From the NCBI RefSeq assembly GCF_004014715.1, contig NZ_CP034834.1, forward strand, positions 62,001 through 126,000: a stretch of DNA of 64,000 nt, in the 5' to 3' direction. Shown piece by piece: positions 26,960 through 35,244 of the stretch. The first letter of the stretch is position 1. Every line of letters begins with the position of its first letter. Position numbers and translations under genes: made by a program. The stretch is from Pseudoalteromonas sp. R3. GTDB taxonomy: Bacteria; Pseudomonadota; Gammaproteobacteria; Enterobacterales; Alteromonadaceae. The notes beneath the pieces are model-generated. The model was not told where the DNA came from, did not search any database, and saw nothing but the letters and a program-made list of their open reading frames with translations.

Positions 26960-28576
26960 ATGAATATAAAAAAACTCGCTCTGTATGGCGCACTGCTGAT
27001 GCCGGTGTACTCATGGGCCAATTGTACGGGGATCAACCGGGCAGATATGTCGGTTGAATATGGCGTAACGGAAGATGGCTTAAGCTATGTTGCCGTACAT
27101 CCAGCGCTTACTGAACAGACGCTAACCGCGTCGGGCACTAAATCTGCGGCAATGCTTGAATACAATGGCCGTTGTGAGGTGTTTGACCTCAGTAATTACA
27201 ATGGTCTGGCCGTCTACCTGCCAGAATCGGGTGGCACTTTTGATGGCTCCGGCCTGGATGCGCACCAAAGAGTCACGGGCAGTGACAGCGATGACTATAT
27301 TCAAACCGGAAGTGAGTATGACTTTGTTTTTTCTCATGGTGGCAACGACACGATTTTTACCCATGATGGCTATGAATATGTTGATGGCGGTGCGGGCACA
27401 GACTGTCTGGTTGAAGGGCAAGAAGGGCCTGCCGACAGTCATATCAAAAATATTGAATCGACTGGTTGTACAACATTTTTAGCGCCATCAGAGGCGTTTA
27501 CCCAGGCTTATGAGCGATGCGACTCTCAGCTCAATGAATTCTCAACCTATTCATATAATGGGCTGTGGGGGATCCAGGCGATTGAGTCGGGCATTGAATT
27601 GTACATTGAACAATATGATGACTATGTACTGGCCTACACCAAAGACTATCAGCACTGTGCCTATACCAGTGGCATACATAGCATTTCTGTCAGTCTGTCT
27701 GATGGCAATGATGTGCTGAATGCATCAGGTTCAAACCTGAACTTTACCGTGTATGGTCGTGATGGCAAAGATAGCATCACAACCGGCAGCGGGCACGATT
27801 TGCTCGTTGGTGGTGCAGATAAAGACACCATCAAAGGTGGTGCTGGCAACGACTGGATCGTTGGAGATTCTTTGCTTGAGACCGATCATGATGGTATTCA
27901 AATGTACCTTGGCGGCACTGAGTCCGGCGGTAATGATGACAAGCTATATGGTGAAGCGGGCGATGATGTGCTGTTTGGCAATAAAGGCTCGGATAAACTA
28001 CACGGCGGCGATGGTGACGACCTGCTGTTTGGTAATGATGGTAGTGAAGACCGCCTTTATGGTAATTCAGGCGCTGACTTGCTGGTGGATTCCGGGGGCA
28101 GCCGCTGGAATCGACGCGCCAAATTCTGGGGCGGCAGCGGTCAGGATATCATTGTGTGTGAAGGTGGGCACTGCGAGCTTAATGGCGGTGGCAGCAAAGA
28201 CTTCCTGGCCGCAATTTCAACTTATTCTGATATCGGACTTTACGGTGGGGATGGCGGAGATATTCTGTTTGTAAGAGGCGATGAAATCCCTAAAGGTAAA
28301 GGCGGCAGTGGTAAAGATTATTGCTACAACGAATGGGGTGACAGGGATATCTGTGACTATCTGTCCAGCGTGAATAGCAAAAGTGGCTACTTTGATGACG
28401 CGGTGCGCAGAGCGGCCAGAGGCATGTCATCACGCCATGAAGAGTCATTGAACTTAATCAGGTTTAACGAACGGACGGGGTACAGAAGCTTCAAACAAAA
28501 AATAGCTAACCTGGTCAGTGAAGCCAAGTTTGAAAAGTGGCTTGAGAATCGCTCAACAAGTGTGTTTGATTTGTAA
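26960..28576 (+). CDS. Secreted RTX-type calcium-binding repeat protein
   Basis: The start is put at ATG 26960, giving the signal peptide MNIKKLALYGALLMPVYSWA; an upstream GTG at 26948 is possible. RTX nonapeptides (GGxGxDxUx) run in two blocks, weak ones near residues 105-150 (GSDSDDYIQTG, GGAGTDCL) and a dense block near 245-390 (GGADKDTIKGGAGNDWIVG, LYGEAGDDVLFGN, LHGGDGDDLLFGND). These bind calcium and fold as parallel beta-rolls. RTX proteins normally leave by type I secretion with a C-terminal signal and no Sec peptide; here a Sec peptide is present and there is no T1SS nearby. There is no enzymatic domain that I recognise. Confidence 0.85.
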   Translation: MNIKKLALYGALLMPVYSWANCTGINRADMSVEYGVTEDGLSYVAVHPALTEQTLTASGTKSAAMLEYNGRCEVFDLSNYNGLAVYLPESGGTFDGSGLDAHQRVTGSDSDDYIQTGSEYDFVFSHGGNDTIFTHDGYEYVDGGAGTDCLVEGQEGPADSHIKNIESTGCTTFLAPSEAFTQAYERCDSQLNEFSTYSYNGLWGIQAIESGIELYIEQYDDYVLAYTKDYQHCAYTSGIHSISVSLSDGNDVLNASGSNLNFTVYGRDGKDSITTGSGHDLLVGGADKDTIKGGAGNDWIVGDSLLETDHDGIQMYLGGTESGGNDDKLYGEAGDDVLFGNKGSDKLHGGDGDDLLFGNDGSEDRLYGNSGADLLVDSGGSRWNRRAKFWGGSGQDIIVCEGGHCELNGGGSKDFLAAISTYSDIGLYGGDGGDILFVRGDEIPKGKGGSGKDYCYNEWGDRDICDYLSSVNSKSGYFDDAVRRAARGMSSRHEESLNLIRFNERTGYRSFKQKIANLVSEAKFEKWLENRSTSVFDL

Positions 28577-28592
28577 TTACTAAAGCAATTGT

Positions 28593-28616
28593 CGGGGCGG
28601 TTATGCAGCCGCCCCG
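28593..28616. terminator. Hairpin between convergent genes
   Basis: CGGGGCGG and CCGCCCCG form a perfect 8-bp GC stem with an 8-base loop, extendable by GCAAT/ATTGC outside a bulge. It sits between the RTX gene and the convergent amidase gene. Confidence 0.7.
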
Positions 28617-28629
28617 ATTGCAGGTGACC

Positions 28630-29820
28630 TTAGCCGGCCGCCTGAAATGGCGAATTAGCAATTTTGCTGGTGGAGATCTGCTCGGTCAGGTTAGTTGCCA
28701 GTGTGTTCCTGGGAATATCAAAGGTTTTACCATTGAGCGCACAGAGATCTAGCTTGTTCAGGTCAACGCAATACACCTGTGGTGATTCATATAAACGCAC
28801 ATAAAATCTTTGCTGGCTCAGGTCCGATAAGGTGATGTACTGAGTGTAATCGAGTTCTGGCTTGAGTGTTTTTTCCTCCGGAATTTCTCGGATCACGCCA
28901 AGTGGAATATCCACGGTATTTAAAATGTGTGCGGCCAGGTTGATGGCTTCATCTGTGCTGGCAACTGGCTTGGCATAGTTGACCATCATCGCGGCTCTGA
29001 CAAACCGATGCATAGGCAGCAGGCCACCCGGCAATAAGGAGAATCCGTTACCCTGACTTTGCATGGTGATGCCGTCCAGGTTACCCGGCTCCGAGTGGTG
29101 CGACGAAACCGGTGTAACATTGGCATAATTTTTCAGGTTAGTGATATGCCACTGAAAATCCGGGTCATTCGTTAATACCCCGTACTGGTTGTTGTCGTGG
29201 ATCTGGACCTGGCCGTTAATAAACTCAATCACTATGCTGTCGCCAAAGCGGTCATGAACCGGAAAGTGCTGATGAAACAGCTTATGTCTGGTTGCATCTG
29301 TCACTTGTACTTGCGCCTGCGGTTTGTCTTGCTGACAAGCACCTTCTGCACTGTCGGGCGCCAGTCTGTCCCGCACATCCTGGCAGCTCTGGCAGGTACT
29401 CAAAATGTAGTCTATCAAATTGGTAACCGCTAAGCCTTTGGCGGGATCGGTCACGGCCGGATAGTCGGCGGCATTTTGCAACAAACAGCCAATATACAAG
29501 CCCTCGGTATTAATGCCGTCTGTTGCGATAGGGCTTTTTACTGAGTCTGCAATTTGAATGTTGTAGGTTTTTGCAACCTCATCAAAATCTAACGACTGCA
29601 TGGCTACAAAGCCATACTCACCGGTCCAGGTGAACTGGCAGTGTGCTTTTGCCCACTCACTTGGCTGGCAGTCTTTACCATCGGGATCAAACAAGTTTTG
29701 CTGATAGTGATGGCCGGGTTTTCTGAACATTAATGAGCGTCCTAACAGCTGAGAAAACTCCTGGCTGCGCCCTACAATGATGTCGTCAAAGGTGGTTTTA
29801 ATTTTGAAGTTAGTACACAT
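28630..29820 (-). CDS. Choloylglycine hydrolase / penicillin V acylase family amidase
   Basis: The product begins Met-Cys, and Cys2 is the N-terminal nucleophile of this Ntn-hydrolase family once Met is removed. VGRSQEF follows with the conserved Arg (Arg18). The length of 396 is slightly above the 320-360 typical of bile-salt hydrolases. Enzymes of this family cleave linear amide bonds, including bile-salt conjugates, penicillin V and N-acyl-homoserine lactones. There is no signal peptide, so the enzyme is cytoplasmic. An AAGG site precedes ATG. A terminator upstream separates it from the cytochrome gene. In a marine bacterium the natural substrate may be an acyl amide or acyl-homoserine lactone (inference). 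Confidence 0.85.
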   Translation of the reverse strand: MCTNFKIKTTFDDIIVGRSQEFSQLLGRSLMFRKPGHHYQQNLFDPDGKDCQPSEWAKAHCQFTWTGEYGFVAMQSLDFDEVAKTYNIQIADSVKSPIATDGINTEGLYIGCLLQNAADYPAVTDPAKGLAVTNLIDYILSTCQSCQDVRDRLAPDSAEGACQQDKPQAQVQVTDATRHKLFHQHFPVHDRFGDSIVIEFINGQVQIHDNNQYGVLTNDPDFQWHITNLKNYANVTPVSSHHSEPGNLDGITMQSQGNGFSLLPGGLLPMHRFVRAAMMVNYAKPVASTDEAINLAAHILNTVDIPLGVIREIPEEKTLKPELDYTQYITLSDLSQQRFYVRLYESPQVYCVDLNKLDLCALNGKTFDIPRNTLATNLTEQISTSKIANSPFQAAG

Positions 29821-29853
29821 ATCGGATCCTTATTGTTTGTACTGTGTAAAAAT

Positions 29854-29885
29854 GGCCTGCTACATAGCAAAGCAGGCCGCTACCC
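29854..29885 (-). terminator. Rho-independent terminator of the RoxA-like gene
   Basis: GGCCTGCT and AGCAGGCC pair around a 9-base loop (29854-29878). Read leftward the stem is followed by ATTTTTAC, a T-tract. The range is extended slightly to the gene end. Confidence 0.8.
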
Positions 29886-29888
29886 GCA

Positions 29889-31715
29889 CTACAGCGTCTT
29901 CATAAATTCAATGATCTGCCACTTTTCCTCGTCGCTAAACTCGGTGCCATAGCTGTGGCCCAGGTTGGAGTTGCCGGGCATAATTTTTCCATCGCTGGCG
30001 TTCACTCTGAACTTGTTCAGTCCTTGTGTGGTGACATAGCCCACATTGACCGGGTCGAACTCGCGACTGCCCACCCAAAACTCGGTGACACGCTGCTCAG
30101 GTTTTTTCATTAATTCATAGAGGTTGGGTACAGAACCGTTATGCAGATAAGGCGCTGTGGCCCAGATCCCGTTGAGCGGACGCCCCTTGTAAACGGCGCC
30201 ATCAAGCACGCCATCAACACAATCGGTTTCCACTGCATCGGCACGTTTTCCCCGTGCTTTCAGGTGTTGCACGATGAGGTTTTCCAGCTCTTTGACGACC
30301 GAGATTTTCTGCCCGTCTGTGCCTGTTCTTTCGGGAATATTGCCTGCCTTCAGGGCTGTGGGTAAATCTTTTAAAACTAAGCCAACCACACCATTGACAG
30401 GCACATCGATGGCATTGTCGATGGCCTGAAACTTACTGCCGATCAGAATGCGTTCTTTGGTGCCTTCCAGAATTAGTGTTTTCGCCATATGACAGGAGGC
30501 GTTATTGGCTGTTACCGGATCTGTGCCCAGCTCAGAAACCAGAGTTTGGTTCGCGATATAATTGAGATGCTCTTTTTCCCGCGGGATCAGTTGGTGGCAA
30601 CTGGCACAGGCTTGTTTATAAAGCAGTTCACCTTTGGCTGCTTTTTGCGTATCTATGGCGGGCAGGTGCTCAAGTGGCCACTGGGGTGAACGCAGGGTTT
30701 TCACCCAGGACTCCAGATTACCCAGCCCAATCATGTCTACCGTCGAGCTATAACGGAACTTTTTACCCCATACACGTTGCCAGAAAGGCGCTTCTTCTAT
30801 CTGTAATTCGCCAAACACCCCAACGACTTCTCCTATGTTGCGCACCAGCGGGCCAACAATGGGTGTGTTGGGGGCGGAGGCATTCCACTGCACCACGTCT
30901 GACTGGTGTGTCCCCCATAAGAAGGGATAAGACACAGGTCCAGTCGGGGTATTTTTATTGGTCAGGTCATTGAGCGCAAATGCGGTACCGGCGTTTTGAA
31001 TATTGCCAAACGCATCTAATCGGGCATAACTGGTAAAGTCTTGCGGGTAATCCTCCGGCAATGCATTTACGGCTTGTCGTTGTGCGGTTTGCAGTGCAAC
31101 CTGTTGTAATCGCTGTTTTAGGCTCGCTTTGCTACTGTCGCTGTATTTTGACCCCAATACATTAAGCGCAAAACGGTTGAATTTGGCATCGTCATTCAGT
31201 GTTTTGTTCAGTGCAGCAACCAGGCGGTCAAAAAACAACACAAAGTTTGCCAGCGTGGGAGCACCTTCGATCAACATTTTAGTGCCTTTGTAATCTATCT
31301 GGCTGGTATGGCACGCAGCACAGGTCATACCGACCCAGTTTTCGCCGGTTTTTTGGTTACTGTGCAGGGCAAAACCTATAGGTAAGCCACCTGGATTCAG
31401 TTCACTGGCTTTGCTGGGCAGATAACGCAGAAATTCCATATGGTCAGCATGGCGAAACAACTGTTCATTGTCGGCTTGTTCAAGCCATACGAACCAGGTA
31501 TACGGAATGATCTGCGACCCCTGGCCTGTAAACCAGAAATCTTCGCGGACTTTTTCACTCCAGCCCTGATCCAGCCATACCCGTTTTGGTACATCACCTT
31601 GCTCTTTGGTAATGTCGATAGGGTCAGCCGGGGCGTTATGACGGTTGGTACTACAGCCAACTAAGACCAGCAGACTGGCCGCACTCAGCGTAGCGATTGC
31701 AGTTAACTTGCTCAT
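29889..31715 (-). CDS. RoxA-like dihaem cytochrome c lipoprotein
   Basis: A lipoprotein signal peptide ends at Cys21 (LVLVGC). Two c-type haem sites are present, CAACH at residues 132-136 and CASCH at 370-374. The size (608) and the segment GIWATAPYLHNGSVPNLYELM match the RoxA/dihaem cytochrome c peroxidase-like family. RoxA itself is a rubber oxygenase; most relatives are of unknown substrate. It would face the periplasm, anchored by lipid. AAGGA precedes ATG. It lies between the aldehyde dehydrogenase and the amidase, so a pathway for oxidative breakdown of an unsaturated or aromatic compound followed by aldehyde oxidation is imaginable (inference). Confidence 0.85.
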   Translation of the reverse strand: MSKLTAIATLSAASLLVLVGCSTNRHNAPADPIDITKEQGDVPKRVWLDQGWSEKVREDFWFTGQGSQIIPYTWFVWLEQADNEQLFRHADHMEFLRYLPSKASELNPGGLPIGFALHSNQKTGENWVGMTCAACHTSQIDYKGTKMLIEGAPTLANFVLFFDRLVAALNKTLNDDAKFNRFALNVLGSKYSDSSKASLKQRLQQVALQTAQRQAVNALPEDYPQDFTSYARLDAFGNIQNAGTAFALNDLTNKNTPTGPVSYPFLWGTHQSDVVQWNASAPNTPIVGPLVRNIGEVVGVFGELQIEEAPFWQRVWGKKFRYSSTVDMIGLGNLESWVKTLRSPQWPLEHLPAIDTQKAAKGELLYKQACASCHQLIPREKEHLNYIANQTLVSELGTDPVTANNASCHMAKTLILEGTKERILIGSKFQAIDNAIDVPVNGVVGLVLKDLPTALKAGNIPERTGTDGQKISVVKELENLIVQHLKARGKRADAVETDCVDGVLDGAVYKGRPLNGIWATAPYLHNGSVPNLYELMKKPEQRVTEFWVGSREFDPVNVGYVTTQGLNKFRVNASDGKIMPGNSNLGHSYGTEFSDEEKWQIIEFMKTL

Positions 31716-31841
31716 TGTTTTTTCCTTGCGCTCAGAGAGGTGTAAAAGAATAGTTAATGAGCTGGCGTTTGGCTATTACAGTGAGTTACAGTTGGGAGGC
31801 CGGCAAGGAATATAAGAAAGTAGCAGGTCTGGCTACTCAGG

Positions 31842-33257
31842 TCATCTGAGCAGCCACTTACGGAGCACCTTAAACACCCAATCCCGGTGTTTGAGTACAA
31901 TTCGATTTTTTGGCAACCAGCTGCTGGAGTACAGCACTGTTTTGGCTTTTGAAAAGGTTAAAAACCCTTCATAACCATGGTATTGCCCCATGCCTGAGTG
32001 GCCAATTCCACCAAAAGGCGCATCATCCGCAACGACATGCATAGTGGTATCATTGACACTGATACCGCCACTGTGGGTGTTGGCTATCAGGCGTTCTATC
32101 AGGGGGTTATTATTTGACATTATATAAAGCGCCAGAGGGCGGGGCCGGGCGTTAATATAGGAAATGACATCATCCAGTGTGTCGTAGGTCATCACAGGCA
32201 ATAAAGAGCCAAATATCTCTTCTTGCAACACAGCCATATCTTCACTGACATTGGTGAGCAGATGCGGATAAACACACTTGCTGTTACTTGGGTCATGTGC
32301 TTTAACGGGGTGAACTATAGCGCCTTTTGATTTTGCATCATCCAGCAAGTGTAGTAACCGGGTAAGCTGACGGTCGGAGATAATATGGCTTTGTTTGTTG
32401 CTGTTGTTGCTGGAGAGGTGATATTCGGTATAACGGGCAATAAAAGTATCGATAAAGGAATCAACGCGCTTGGCAGGCACAAAAACATAATCGGGAGCAA
32501 CGCAGATTTGTCCTGAATTGATCGATTTGCCCATTATCAATGCATCAACAGCAACGCCTATATCGATATCCTGATCTATGATGGTGGGCGATTTCCCTCC
32601 TAACTCCAGTGTGATGGGGGTCAGGTTGTCGGCGGCCGATTTGGCAACCAGTTTGCCTACCTCGGTTGAGCCTGTAAAAATCAGATGGTCGAATGGCAAA
32701 GCCGCGAATGCCGCGCCAATTTGTGCATCACCTTCTACCAAATGTACATGCTCGCTAATATCTTCAAGAATGCTTTTTAATGCCTGATTTGCATGAGGTG
32801 TGAACTCACTCATCTTGATCATCACCCGGTTGCCGGCGGCCAGCGCCTGTATAGTTGGCCCCAGAGCAAGATAGAAAGGGAAGTTCCAGGGGGTTACAAC
32901 GCCAACCACCCCTAAAGGTTGATAATGTACTTTCACTTTTGACGGCATGAGCATGAGCCCGGCATGGCGTTTTGAGGGCTGCATCCATTTTTTCAGATGT
33001 TTGATGGCATAATTAATGGCTGCAATGGTGGGCATTATGTCGGCAAAGAAAGTATCGAATTGACTGCGATAACCATAATCCTGAGACAAGGCCTGATAGA
33101 TGTGTTGTTCGTGCGAGACCAATGCTCGTTTGAGCTTTTTGAGCACTGCAACGCGTTGTGCATAGTCGGGCGCAGGGTCCCGGGCATAGGCAGATTGCAG
33201 CGCCTGAAAGTTCATGGTTAGCAATGTCTGTTCAGAAACTGTGCTCATATTGGTCAT
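31842..33257 (-). CDS. Aldehyde dehydrogenase, coniferyl-aldehyde-dehydrogenase type
   Basis: NAD(P)-dependent aldehyde dehydrogenase of 471 residues. VTPWNFPFYLALGP is the conserved substrate/NAD loop, FTGSTEVGKLV the nucleotide-binding turn, LELGGKSP holds the general-base Glu and SGQICVAPDY the catalytic Cys. The short N-terminus, the hydrophobic C-terminal tail with Lys/Arg (VFKVLRKWLLR) and the SGQICVAPDY variant point to the CalB (coniferyl aldehyde dehydrogenase) group rather than betaine or succinate-semialdehyde enzymes. Start is ATG 33257; ATG 33248 is an alternative. It is followed by the RoxA-like gene on the same strand after 126 bases. Confidence 0.9.
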   Translation of the reverse strand: MTNMSTVSEQTLLTMNFQALQSAYARDPAPDYAQRVAVLKKLKRALVSHEQHIYQALSQDYGYRSQFDTFFADIMPTIAAINYAIKHLKKWMQPSKRHAGLMLMPSKVKVHYQPLGVVGVVTPWNFPFYLALGPTIQALAAGNRVMIKMSEFTPHANQALKSILEDISEHVHLVEGDAQIGAAFAALPFDHLIFTGSTEVGKLVAKSAADNLTPITLELGGKSPTIIDQDIDIGVAVDALIMGKSINSGQICVAPDYVFVPAKRVDSFIDTFIARYTEYHLSSNNSNKQSHIISDRQLTRLLHLLDDAKSKGAIVHPVKAHDPSNSKCVYPHLLTNVSEDMAVLQEEIFGSLLPVMTYDTLDDVISYINARPRPLALYIMSNNNPLIERLIANTHSGGISVNDTTMHVVADDAPFGGIGHSGMGQYHGYEGFLTFSKAKTVLYSSSWLPKNRIVLKHRDWVFKVLRKWLLR

Positions 33258-33435
33258 TGTACAGGGCCTTTTTGTGGCGGTTTTTGCAAAGAGACTTATC
33301 TGATAATAACCCTCATCTGAGCAAGTGTGAATAAAAGCTCTAAAATTGGTTAAAAAAAGCCAAACCGCCTTTGTGGCAAATGTATCTTGTGCAATACATC
33401 GGGCTTCAAGATGCCGTTTTAGGTCTTTGTGCTAA

Positions 33436-33663
33436 TCAAGACAAGAGGTTAACTCCATGGTCGACCTTTTGTGGCAACTTGACCTTGCTTTTCTGCCAGT
33501 TCAGCCAGCTTTCCAGACGTGCACCCTGAATCCACTAAGCGTAAATTTTCCGGAGCATACCTATGTATTTATGCCCCACTTGTTTTGCCTGCCATGCCGG
33601 ATCAGTACCTGCCATAAAAACTTGTGACGCAAAAAAGTGATGTAGCTTATACGGCTCCCTGTA
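33436..33663 (-). pseudogene. Remnant of a tyrosine-recombinase integrase (C-terminus)
   Basis: Read leftward, this stretch encodes YREPYKLHHFFASQV, then FMAGTDPAWQAKQVGHKY and IGMLRKIYA, an in-frame TAG at 33535-33537, then WIQGARLESWLNWQ and a stop at 33436. These match the C-terminal box of phage-type integrases, where (R)HTFAS, GTDPAW..KQ.GH and the nucleophile Tyr of YAxWI lie in that order. The usual His-Thr-Phe box is altered (HHFFAS), the codon after the Tyr segment is a stop, and nothing upstream continues the domain, so it is a dead fragment. It marks the left side of the AT-rich island. Confidence 0.6.
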
Positions 33664-34220
33664 TGTTCATTTCGACCTGCGTAACCAGTCTTTCCCAATA
33701 TTTAGGTACCGTGGTTAATGCTAGCCGAATATACGGCTTATACTCTCAGCTTAAAAAGACTCGGCGGAAAATTTTAAGATTGCCCAAGGCAATACAGATA
33801 GCACAACTTTGGTACAGCACAGCGATGGAGCATGAAGCCCTGTCCTGGGCGATTCCGACGGCATACATTGAGAGTGGTCGCATTATAGGCACGGCATCTG
33901 AACTGCCCTTTGTAGAAATAGAAGTTTAATGAAGTCTATTAAGGTGGTGTTGGAGGTTTCGGGCGTAGCAAAGTTGAGAGCGCTTTAATACTCGTACAAC
34001 AAACTTAAAATATAATATATAATCCAACCAATGCTCAGCCCTTACTCCTCATGGGTTGTCAACCGGCCGCCAAGGATTGCTACTTCCTTATGCGATAGAG
34101 GGCTTTAATTAGCTTCTCTTGGACGGCGGAAAACTAAAAGGTAGCAATAGTCTGAACACCTCGGTACCCCTATATCTTGGTATTTTGAGAGACTTGGGGT
34201 ACGTTGATAAAGGAATAGCC
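33664..34220. other. Gene-poor island DNA
   Basis: A rightward open frame at 33624-33929 overlaps the integrase remnant and has no ribosome site, so it is not accepted as a gene. The rest (33930-34220) has no coding or RNA feature I can support. Confidence 0.4.
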
Positions 34221-34370
34221 ATGGCGAAACCTGAATTAACGAGTTCAGCAAGCTTACATCATAGACTTGGTGCATTTGGTGCTCTGTTTGCGGTGCTGGC
34301 TACCGCGTTTCCAGCGCCGGAAGCTTTTGTGCTTGCGATTGTGGCATCTGTCATCTTGTCTGAGCTGTAA
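34221..34370 (+). CDS. Small hydrophobic protein, 49 residues
   Basis: ATG 34221 follows AAAGGA at a good distance. The product is MAKPELTSSASLHHRLGAFG then one long hydrophobic segment (about 17-47, with FPAPEAF in the middle). One or two membrane passes are possible, as in small toxins or holin-like proteins, but no family is recognised. It stands alone between the integrase remnant and the recombinase-like gene. Confidence 0.5.
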   Translation: MAKPELTSSASLHHRLGAFGALFAVLATAFPAPEAFVLAIVASVILSEL

Positions 34371-34542
34371 TGCTTAGGTGCGTATTCAGCTCGGCTGGCG
34401 CGCCGACCCTCATAGTCACATTTCACTCATTCCCATCATTCCAATATAGCCCTTTTTTTATTGTCTGAACTGCCTTGTTTTTGCACTTTTATGGTGTAAT
34501 CTATATTGCATTATAAAATATTAAGGATATGCAACTATATAG

Positions 34543-35217
34543 ATGTTGAGGCAGATATTCGTTGATAGCGACATAGATTCGCTTTTAAATACAGCTTGTA
34601 CGGGCAAATATGAAGTTAAAGATAGATATCTAATTAGCCAGCTTGCTTACGTTCCACTTTCGCTTACTGAGCATAATTTGCTAAGACTTAGTCAGTTGAT
34701 GAATGATAAAGGCGAGGTATATCGTAAATGGCTTTTGCCCGCGGCCTACAGTCGTAATAAAAAAGACCGCGCCATCGAAGTTCCAGAAGTATTTTGCCAA
34801 GCACTTGAGCAATATCTTGATTGGTACGAACAACAAGAATTACCAGCAGAATATAGGCATAACTTAGGAACGTATAGAGGCTTTAGTGAGTATGCACCAG
34901 CGCTGCTTAATGATCGTCTCAATGAGTTCGCCATGAGTGAGCGAGCAGTTAAAAACGGCATAAACAAACAACCGACAAACCTAAGAACCAAAGTAAACAC
35001 ATTACTTAAAAAGGCTGGATTAGATTGGGCTACAGCGAAAACATTTGAAGATTCGCTAATTATCCACTTAGCAAAAAATGTTGACCATGGTGTTGTTGCT
35101 GATTTGTTTGGTTACGCATCGAGGCAGGTTGTAACAGACAAATACAACGGTAATTTATTGCATTTATCAGACGCCATAAATAACGTGTATTCAAGAATTA
35201 AAGTTACAGGGCATTAA
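34543..35217 (+). CDS. Degenerate tyrosine-recombinase-like protein
   Basis: The 224 residues follow the order of a tyrosine-recombinase catalytic domain: a helix pair near SDIDSLLNTACTG, a position equivalent to TGLR (here AYVPLSLTEHN, with no Arg), a beta-like RAIEVPEVFCQALEQYLDWY, and a last part TFEDSLIIHLAKNVDHGVV / ADLFGYASRQVVTDKYNG matching HTFRHSFATHLLE..LGH.....Y. The catalytic Arg, His-x-x-Arg and second His positions are not conserved and only the Tyr (VTDKYNG) remains. It is therefore probably inactive as a recombinase, or the assignment to the fold is wrong. AAGGA lies 15 bases before the ATG, which is far. It is AT-rich, like the genes that follow. Confidence 0.5.
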   Translation: MLRQIFVDSDIDSLLNTACTGKYEVKDRYLISQLAYVPLSLTEHNLLRLSQLMNDKGEVYRKWLLPAAYSRNKKDRAIEVPEVFCQALEQYLDWYEQQELPAEYRHNLGTYRGFSEYAPALLNDRLNEFAMSERAVKNGINKQPTNLRTKVNTLLKKAGLDWATAKTFEDSLIIHLAKNVDHGVVADLFGYASRQVVTDKYNGNLLHLSDAINNVYSRIKVTGH

Positions 35218-35244
35218 AATGTATTTTAAACGTGGGTCAGGAAA

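Noticed and set aside
27753..28274. 173-residue rightward open frame inside the RTX gene
   Set aside because: Out-of-frame shadow created by the repetitive Gly/Asp codons; rich in Met and Cys and without a ribosome site.
33624..33929. 101-residue rightward gene
   Set aside because: No ribosome site, start lies within the leftward integrase remnant, and no protein family is suggested.
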